Of a DNA stretch of 50,495 nucleotides, positions 45,030 to 50,495 are shown piece after piece. The notes beneath the pieces were generated by a model that was not told where the DNA came from, did no database searches, and saw only the letters and a program-made list of their open reading frames with translations. The DNA is taken from assembly GCA_015058065.1 (NCBI GenBank), contig SVDB01000002.1:1-50495 (forward strand), written 5' to 3'. The position numbers and the translations under genes are program-made. This stretch comes from Clostridiales bacterium (lineage in GTDB: Bacteria; Bacillota; Clostridia; Peptostreptococcales; Anaerovoracaceae). Within the stretch, counting starts at the first letter, position 1. Each line of letters starts with the position of its first letter.

Positions 45030-45587
45030 ATGATAGACATACCTTTCAGACAAGAACTCATGGACGGCAAGGGCGAGCCTTTATATATAGATTTCAGGGA
45101 AGCAACGCCTGATGATCTCGACAAGGTCCTGGCTCTCCAGGCCGAAGTGATGGATGCGCTGCCTGATAAGGATCTTTACGCGCCGTTCACAAAGGAAGAA
45201 TCACTGAATCAGCTTAAAAACGATATTTGCTATATCGCGGAGTGCAATGGCGAGGTCGCGGGTTACTCTGTGATGATCCCGAATGATCCGGACAATCCGG
45301 AAAATTACGGGAAGCATTTCAATTATGACAGAGAGCAGCTCGCGAAGACGGTCTCGATGGATCTAACGATGGTCGCGCCAAAGTACAGAGGGCGCGGTCT
45401 TCAGCGCATTTTCAACAAGCTTCGTATCGGTAAGGCCATCGAGCTCGGTGCCACCGAAGCGCTGACTACCATCTCGCCTGACAACCCGTACAGTTACAGG
45501 AATTTCCTGATACTGAATTTCGAGATAGTCGACGAAAGAGAACTTTACGGAGGCAAACGCCGATACATCCTGAGAAAGGAATTCTGA
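45030..45587 (+). CDS. GNAT-family N-acetyltransferase
   Basis: DFREATPDDLDKVLALQAEVMDALPDKDLY; VSMDLTMVAPKYRGRGLQRIF acetyl-CoA motif. ATG at 45030 follows CCGGAGGAAAAGAAC. Confidence 0.85.
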   Translation: MIDIPFRQELMDGKGEPLYIDFREATPDDLDKVLALQAEVMDALPDKDLYAPFTKEESLNQLKNDICYIAECNGEVAGYSVMIPNDPDNPENYGKHFNYDREQLAKTVSMDLTMVAPKYRGRGLQRIFNKLRIGKAIELGATEALTTISPDNPYSYRNFLILNFEIVDERELYGGKRRYILRKEF

Positions 45588-45602
45588 ATCCCCAATATAA
45601 AA

Positions 45603-45635
45603 ACCGGCAGAGATCGCTCTGCCGGTCGTTTTTAT
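45603..45635 (+). terminator. Rho-independent terminator of the GNAT gene (possibly bidirectional)
   Basis: ACCGGCAGAG-ATCG-CTCTGCCGGT then CGTTTTTATC. Confidence 0.8.
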
Positions 45636-46363
45636 CTGAGAGCTGCCATGAAGCAGACCCTGCCCGCCTCGTTGATTGCCCCAACTTCCATTAGCCACTT
45701 TTCAGACGGTCTCTTCACGAATCTTATGGTCTCACCCTCATAACACTGAAGCAGGAACTGCATGTCCAGTTCGTGAATGTCCATCTCAGCCAGCTGCGCG
45801 CAGCTGAAACATCCGAACATCGCCCTGACATAATTGACGTTGTTCATATGCCCGCCTCTGTCGATGTCTACGGAGCGTATCCTGTATTCGCCAAGCGGTT
45901 CCGCGCCGTCAAATTTCTGGCTGATACGGGTGAAAGGCTCGCTGTCGGGCGGCGCCATCGTGAAATCCGAATCCGGATAGAAGTCCGCCATATGAGCCGG
46001 TCTGCCGTTGTCCCTTCTGAGCGCCGCCCATATGCTTCTCACATACGCAAGCGTCTCTCCGTTTTTTGAGATCGACCAGTCTCTCTCGCAGCTTGCCCTG
46101 TCAGCAGGCTGTATCCATGTCACGGAGTCAAGCATTTCCTGCACGAGAGGCCTTCTGTTTATCCTGAGTCTGGTCTTCGAGACTATCCAGAAGAGACCTC
46201 TCTCTTCAAGCGCCATGGCGCCGATGCCTACCGACTCAGCGTGTATGCCCGCTGAATCCTGGAACATGTCAAGCATTGCCGGTATGCTCATGAGCGAATC
46301 CTCATCGCACATGCTCGGCATCGTTCTCATCTCTGCCTCAAGACTGCACCTGACCTTGCCCAT
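45632..46363 (-). CDS. Acyl-ACP thioesterase (FatA/hotdog family)
   Basis: SIPAMLDMFQDSAGIHAESVGIGAMALEERGLFWIVSKTRLRI; RSVDIDRGGHMNNVNYVRAMFGCF. Confidence 0.88.
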   Translation of the reverse strand: MGKVRCSLEAEMRTMPSMCDEDSLMSIPAMLDMFQDSAGIHAESVGIGAMALEERGLFWIVSKTRLRINRRPLVQEMLDSVTWIQPADRASCERDWSISKNGETLAYVRSIWAALRRDNGRPAHMADFYPDSDFTMAPPDSEPFTRISQKFDGAEPLGEYRIRSVDIDRGGHMNNVNYVRAMFGCFSCAQLAEMDIHELDMQFLLQCYEGETIRFVKRPSEKWLMEVGAINEAGRVCFMAALR

Positions 46364-46366
46364 GAT

Positions 46367-47305
46367 TCATGCCTCTTTTGAGCGGCTGTCCATGAAATAC
46401 TTCACGGCTCCCGCCATGCCCGCGTCATTGCCCAGCGCAGCAGCTTTGATCTCGAGGCCTTCCGCGAAGTCTGGCTGCACCATTTCAAGTATCTTTTTTC
46501 TGAGAGGCTCTATCAGCAGTTCTTCCTGCGCCGATACGCCGCCGCCGATTATCACCGCCTCAGGGTCGAATACATGCACCAGACCGGTGATGCCGGCAGC
46601 GATCTCATATATCCACTCATCGAGGACACCAAGCGCGCGGCTGTCTCCTTCCGCCGCGGCTGTGAATATCTCACGTCCGTTGTTCCATGGGCAGCCGTCT
46701 GCCGCGGCCAATCCGACCAGAGCGCTGGTCGCCGCGTGTTTCTCATAATCCGATGAAAGATCTCCCCGGAAAGCAGGTCTTTTCTCAGCATGCGTCGGAA
46801 AATGCCCGATCTCACCGCCGAATCCGCGGGCACCTTCGATCAGCCTTCCTCCCGATATGATGCCTCCTCCGACGCCTGTCCCAAGCACCACGCAGATCAC
46901 GTCCCTGAGCCCCTTCGCGGCGCCTGTCCACGCTTCGGCAAGAGCCACGCAGTTTCCGTCATTGGCCATCGTCGCGTCGATACCATAACGTTCCGAAAGT
47001 GGTCCCGTCACTTCAGTGCGTGACCAGCCCGGCACATTTCCGCCGTTTTCGGCTACACAACCTTTTGCCGTATCTATGCATCCGGCAGCGGACACACCTA
47101 TCCCCTCGAGATCGAGCGCGTCAAGTCCGTGTTCGAGAAGGAACGCGTCCACTCCGCGTGTAATTGTCTCCATCACTGTCTCGCTGCCGCTGCGGTCTAT
47201 AGGTACTTCGCGGCGAAGACTGACCGTCCCGTTCTCATCAACGACTCCGAGTTTTATGAAAGTGCCGCCTACATCTATTCCTAAATACTTTCTTGCCGTG
47301 TTCAT
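46367..47305 (-). CDS. ROK-family sugar kinase (glucokinase-like)
   Basis: YLGIDVGGTFIKLGVVDENG, ATMANDGNCVALAEAWTGAAKGLRDVICVVLGTGVGGGIISGGRLIEGARGFGGEIGHFP. Confidence 0.92.
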   Translation of the reverse strand: MNTARKYLGIDVGGTFIKLGVVDENGTVSLRREVPIDRSGSETVMETITRGVDAFLLEHGLDALDLEGIGVSAAGCIDTAKGCVAENGGNVPGWSRTEVTGPLSERYGIDATMANDGNCVALAEAWTGAAKGLRDVICVVLGTGVGGGIISGGRLIEGARGFGGEIGHFPTHAEKRPAFRGDLSSDYEKHAATSALVGLAAADGCPWNNGREIFTAAAEGDSRALGVLDEWIYEIAAGITGLVHVFDPEAVIIGGGVSAQEELLIEPLRKKILEMVQPDFAEGLEIKAAALGNDAGMAGAVKYFMDSRSKEA

Positions 47306-47323
47306 TTTTCTATGGTTTTTCTT

Positions 47324-48214
47324 CTAATTGATCTCGAGCATCTCAATAGTGAAATTGAGGGCCTTTCCTGCCATCTCATGGTTACAGTCAAATGTGATAT
47401 CCTCATCGTCAAGGAAAGTCACAAGCGCGTCAAAAGGTCTTCCGAGCTCATCCTGAAGCATGACCTTGTCGCCTTCCTCGATGCCTTCGAGGCCCTGTAC
47501 TGCCGCTCTCTTCACGGTGACTATCATGTTAGGGTTCGGCATGCCGTAGGCTTCTTCAGGTTCAAGATGTACATCGATGATATCGCCTACGCTCATCTCG
47601 GCTACCGCGCGGTCAAACCCGCTGATCATCTGGCCAACACCGCAGATAAATTCGAGAGGCTGATTACGGTCATACGAAGCGTCAAACTGAGTCCCATCAT
47701 CCAGAGTGCCTCTGTAATGCACTTTGACCCTCTTGCCTACATTCGTTCCTTCGAACATGTAGAACGGCTCGAAATTACCTCCGCCGCATCCCGCGCATCC
47801 CGCGCAGTCCTGAGGAGAGCATCCGTCGCCCTCACCGCAGCCGTGGTCATGATCGTGATCGTGATGATGGCCATGCTCATGGTCATGATGGTCACAGTTT
47901 ACCCCTGTGTTCACGAGTTCTCCGGCGAGATAAGCCGCTACAGCCTCATCGGTATTGCCTTCCGCTCCGGCGCAGATCTCGATGCCCGCCTCCGCGAGCG
48001 CGTCCTGAGCTCCCTGTCCCATTCCGCCGCAGATCAGCACATCGATGCTGCTGTCCTTAAGCAGCCAGGCTAGAGCTTCGTGTCCGACTCCGTTGGAGTT
48101 CATGACTTCGGACGAGATGACTCTGCCGTCCTCTACTTCGTAGATCTTGAAATTTTCCGTTCTTCCGAAATGCTGAAAAACATTTCCGTCTTCATATGTT
48201 ACAGCTATTTTCAT
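47324..48214 (-). CDS. Fusion: NifX/NifB-like cofactor-binding domain, His/Cys-rich linker, SlyD-like FKBP peptidyl-prolyl isomerase
   Basis: N-terminal MKIAVTYEDGNVFQHFGRTENFKIYEVEDG...IDVLICGGMGQGAQDALAEAGIEI; linker CDHHDHEHGHHHDHDHDHGCGEGDGCSPQDCAGCAGC; C-terminal VKVHYRGTLDDGTQFDASYDRNQPLEFICGVGQMISGFDRAVAEMSVGDIIDVHLEPEEAYG...DCNHEMAGKALNFTIEMLEI. Confidence 0.9.
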   Translation of the reverse strand: MKIAVTYEDGNVFQHFGRTENFKIYEVEDGRVISSEVMNSNGVGHEALAWLLKDSSIDVLICGGMGQGAQDALAEAGIEICAGAEGNTDEAVAAYLAGELVNTGVNCDHHDHEHGHHHDHDHDHGCGEGDGCSPQDCAGCAGCGGGNFEPFYMFEGTNVGKRVKVHYRGTLDDGTQFDASYDRNQPLEFICGVGQMISGFDRAVAEMSVGDIIDVHLEPEEAYGMPNPNMIVTVKRAAVQGLEGIEEGDKVMLQDELGRPFDALVTFLDDEDITFDCNHEMAGKALNFTIEMLEIN

Positions 48215-48247
48215 TCTATTGCATCTCTCCTTTTATGTAGTTTTTTA

Positions 48248-48877
48248 TCAGAAGCCAAGGTTATCGTTCACCAAAATGACGAATATCCTGTCGTCATGCC
48301 TCGAATACCTGGTAACAAGGAACTGGCAGCAGATGGTATCCGGTGACTTGCAGTCCATGCACGAACCTGTTTTTGAGCATGGTGTCTGAAGCCCGAATCT
48401 CTGAGCGTTTGTCGGAGCCGCTACGTTTCGAGCTCTCTTCATCGCGCTGTCCGCGTCCTTGCAGACCTTGTTCATGCCTACGATAAAGATGACCCTGCGC
48501 GGACCGAACGCGATAGCGGATACTCTGTTAGCGTTGCCGTCTATATTGACCAGCACTCCGTCTTCAGTCATCGCGTTGCAGCTCGCGAGGAAAACATCTG
48601 CATCATACGCGGCGAGAGCCGCGGCGCGCTTGTCTTCCATGGCATCCCTGTCGATGAACTCATACCTGCCGTTCTTTACAGCGTCAACAAGTCCGATCTC
48701 AGCGGCGCTCACGCTTCCGCCCATCGTGACAGTGCTGCCTTCAGGGATCAGACTGAGCGCTGTCTCAAGAGCTTCTTCTTTGTTCCCTGCGTAGAAGCCC
48801 TTCATGTTCCTGGACTCGAGACCCTTGATGACCTTCTGCGCGAGCAGGTCGTTCCTCTTCGTGATGTTCTCGTTCAT
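48248..48877 (-). CDS. LUD-domain (DUF162/LutC-like) protein
   Basis: VTMGGSVSAAEIGLVDAVKNGRYEFIDRD...SCNAMTEDGVLVNIDGNANRVSAIAFGPRRVIFIVGMNKV...CSKTGSCMDCKSPDTIC. Confidence 0.9.
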   Translation of the reverse strand: MNENITKRNDLLAQKVIKGLESRNMKGFYAGNKEEALETALSLIPEGSTVTMGGSVSAAEIGLVDAVKNGRYEFIDRDAMEDKRAAALAAYDADVFLASCNAMTEDGVLVNIDGNANRVSAIAFGPRRVIFIVGMNKVCKDADSAMKRARNVAAPTNAQRFGLQTPCSKTGSCMDCKSPDTICCQFLVTRYSRHDDRIFVILVNDNLGF

Positions 48878-48901
48878 TGCTATACCCTTTCCTTTTTTCG
48901 A

Positions 48902-50062
48902 TCAGATGGTCCTTCTGCGGTTTTCGACATCAGTCCTGATGTATTCACCCGTAGCCGCAGCTCTGCGTCCCTCAGCACTGGTCTCTTCATCTATGCAAGG
49001 GTCGATCTCCGGCTTCGCTGCAGGCTTCGCGGACTTGTCTACAGGCGTGGAATCGCCGATACCGAGAGCCTCCGAAACGACTCCCAGCGTCGAAACCACC
49101 TTGCTGATATCCGTTGGCATGTAGATCTTTGTGGCTCTGCCGTCCGCAACGTCTCTGAGCGCCTCAAGGCCCTTGAGTCTCAGAACGCTCTCGTCGATAT
49201 GAGCTTCTCTGAGTTTCTCGAGACCCTGTGCCTGCGCCTCATAGACCAACCTGATGGATTCCGCCTCGCCCTGTGCCAGAGCGATCTTAGCTTCTTTTTC
49301 AGCCTCTGCGGCGAGCACCTTGGCCCTCTTGTCACCCTCTGCCCTTGAAACTACAGATTCCTGATGCGCCTGAGCTTCGAGCACGGTCTGACGTCTTTCT
49401 CTCTCAGCTCTCATCTGCTTGGTCATGACTTCCTCGATCGCAGGAGGCGGATCGATGTTCTTGAGCTCTACCCTGTTGACCTTGATCCCCCACGGATCTG
49501 TCGCTTCATCAAGTATAGCTTCCATCTGGCTGTTGATGCTCTCTCTCGACGAAAGAGTCGTATCGAGTTCCATTCCGCCGATGATGCTCCTCAGCGTTGT
49601 AGCCGAAAGATTCTGAAGACCCGCGATAGGGTTCTCGACTCCGTAAGTGTATTTCTGAGGATCGAAGACCTTCGAGAACACGACGGAGTCTACCTTTACG
49701 GATACGTTATCCTTTGTGATCACCGGCTGCGGCGGGAAGTCAAACACCTGCTCCTTCAGCGATATCCTGTTTACGATAGTGTCGATAAACGGGATCTTTA
49801 CGTGGATGCCCGCGTACCAGACTGCTTTGAACTTGCCCAGTCTTTCAATGATATACGCGTGCTCCTGCGGGACTATCCTGATGTTCGAAAAAACGATCCA
49901 CAGCAGGAGCACCACCAGTCCGAGATACCACATTCCGGACATGAATGACATTACAAGACAAACTATCGCGATTATTCCGATAAACACTGAGCCCAGCGCC
50001 TGCGATGACGCAGAAGGGCTTGCCGCGATCGGTCTGTTTACATTTCTTGGATAATTGTTCAT
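48902..50062 (-). CDS. SPFH/Band 7 (stomatin/QmcA-like) membrane protein
   Basis: IRIVPQEHAYIIERLGKFKAVWYAGIHVKIPFIDTIVNRISLKEQVFDFPPQPVITKDNVSVKVDSVVF; AEGDKRAKVLAAEAEKEAKIALAQGEAESIRLVYEAQAQGL. Confidence 0.95.
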   Translation of the reverse strand: MNNYPRNVNRPIAASPSASSQALGSVFIGIIAIVCLVMSFMSGMWYLGLVVLLLWIVFSNIRIVPQEHAYIIERLGKFKAVWYAGIHVKIPFIDTIVNRISLKEQVFDFPPQPVITKDNVSVKVDSVVFSKVFDPQKYTYGVENPIAGLQNLSATTLRSIIGGMELDTTLSSRESINSQMEAILDEATDPWGIKVNRVELKNIDPPPAIEEVMTKQMRAERERRQTVLEAQAHQESVVSRAEGDKRAKVLAAEAEKEAKIALAQGEAESIRLVYEAQAQGLEKLREAHIDESVLRLKGLEALRDVADGRATKIYMPTDISKVVSTLGVVSEALGIGDSTPVDKSAKPAAKPEIDPCIDEETSAEGRRAAATGEYIRTDVENRRRTI

Positions 50063-50184
50063 ATTCTAAATGCCTCCTTTGCATTTTTATCTGATCATAG
50101 TATATAGCACCAGTCTTTATTATAGCACGCGCAGAGCACATTATGCTGAAAACAGCGCCTCCTTACATCAAAAACAACAGAAAG

Positions 50185-50203
50185 CCCGGCTGTTTAGGCC
50201 GGG
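50185..50203 (-). terminator. Terminator-like hairpin after the partial gene at the right edge
   Basis: CCCGGC-loop-GCCGGG, then CTTTCTGTTGTTTTTG on the minus strand. Confidence 0.5.
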
Positions 50204-50253
50204 TCTCCCGCGGGGCATTCGCCCCTTTATGTGGTTGGGTGGTTGGATCGTAA

Positions 50254-50495
50254 TTATGCGTTGATTGTTTCTTCAGCAGGTTCTTCTTCTCTGACCTCCT
50301 TCTTTGCCATGAGTGCTACCAGAGCCTGGATCATCAGGATCACTGCCATGAGGACCGTCCATCTGTCCGTGAGGACCATCGGGTCGTTCATGTTCTCTGT
50401 GAGGATGAATGCTACTGTTGCTCCGATCGCCGGGATCAGGCTCGCGAGTCTCGCGGATCCCTTGCGCTCTGTCTCTGCTCCGTTCTCCTCAGCTT
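50254..50495 (-). CDS. Partial membrane protein, unknown (C-terminal end only)
   Basis: Hand translation: AEENGAETERKGSARLASLIPAIGATVAFILTENMNDPMVLTDRWTVLMAVILMIQALVALMAKKEVREEEPAETINA*; open to the window edge. Confidence 0.55.
   Translation of the reverse strand, partial: AEENGAETERKGSARLASLIPAIGATVAFILTENMNDPMVLTDRWTVLMAVILMIQALVALMAKKEVREEEPAEETINA

Noticed and set aside
47774-47896. GATCGTGATCGTGATGATGG-type repeats, considered as a tandem repeat element
   Set aside because: In frame with and explained by the His/Asp-rich linker of the NifX-FKBP fusion.

Overview
The 50.5 kb window looks like a chromosomal segment from an anaerobic Firmicute, probably Clostridia (inferred from a SCIFF peptide with its maturase, desulfoferrodoxin, FprA and a YjiM-type reductase). 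Almost every gene lies on the minus strand. The only supported plus-strand genes are gdhA, a CsoR-like regulator and a GNAT acetyltransferase. I saw no rRNA, tRNA, CRISPR array, transposase or prophage. Most content is housekeeping: ligA-pcrA, addA, gmk-rpoZ-gpmI, rdgB, transporters, phosphosugar mutase and a ROK kinase. The main unusual item is a 49-aa ORF missed by the supplied ORF track (29405-29554, minus). It is a SCIFF-type RiPP precursor next to its radical SAM/SPASM maturase. The fourth canonical Cys and the residue recalled as its crosslink acceptor are both Ser, and a terminator-like hairpin separates precursor from maturase. Other items worth a second look: ArgR-box-like palindromes on an amino-acid ABC operon promoter; an ABC ATPase with an insertion of about 60 aa; an orphan double-cubane-type reductase; a yicC / cyclic-phosphate-receiver-like / MBL-hydrolase neighbourhood; a CsoR-family protein with a 20-His N-terminal extension; and a NifX-like / His-Cys linker / SlyD-like FKBP fusion.
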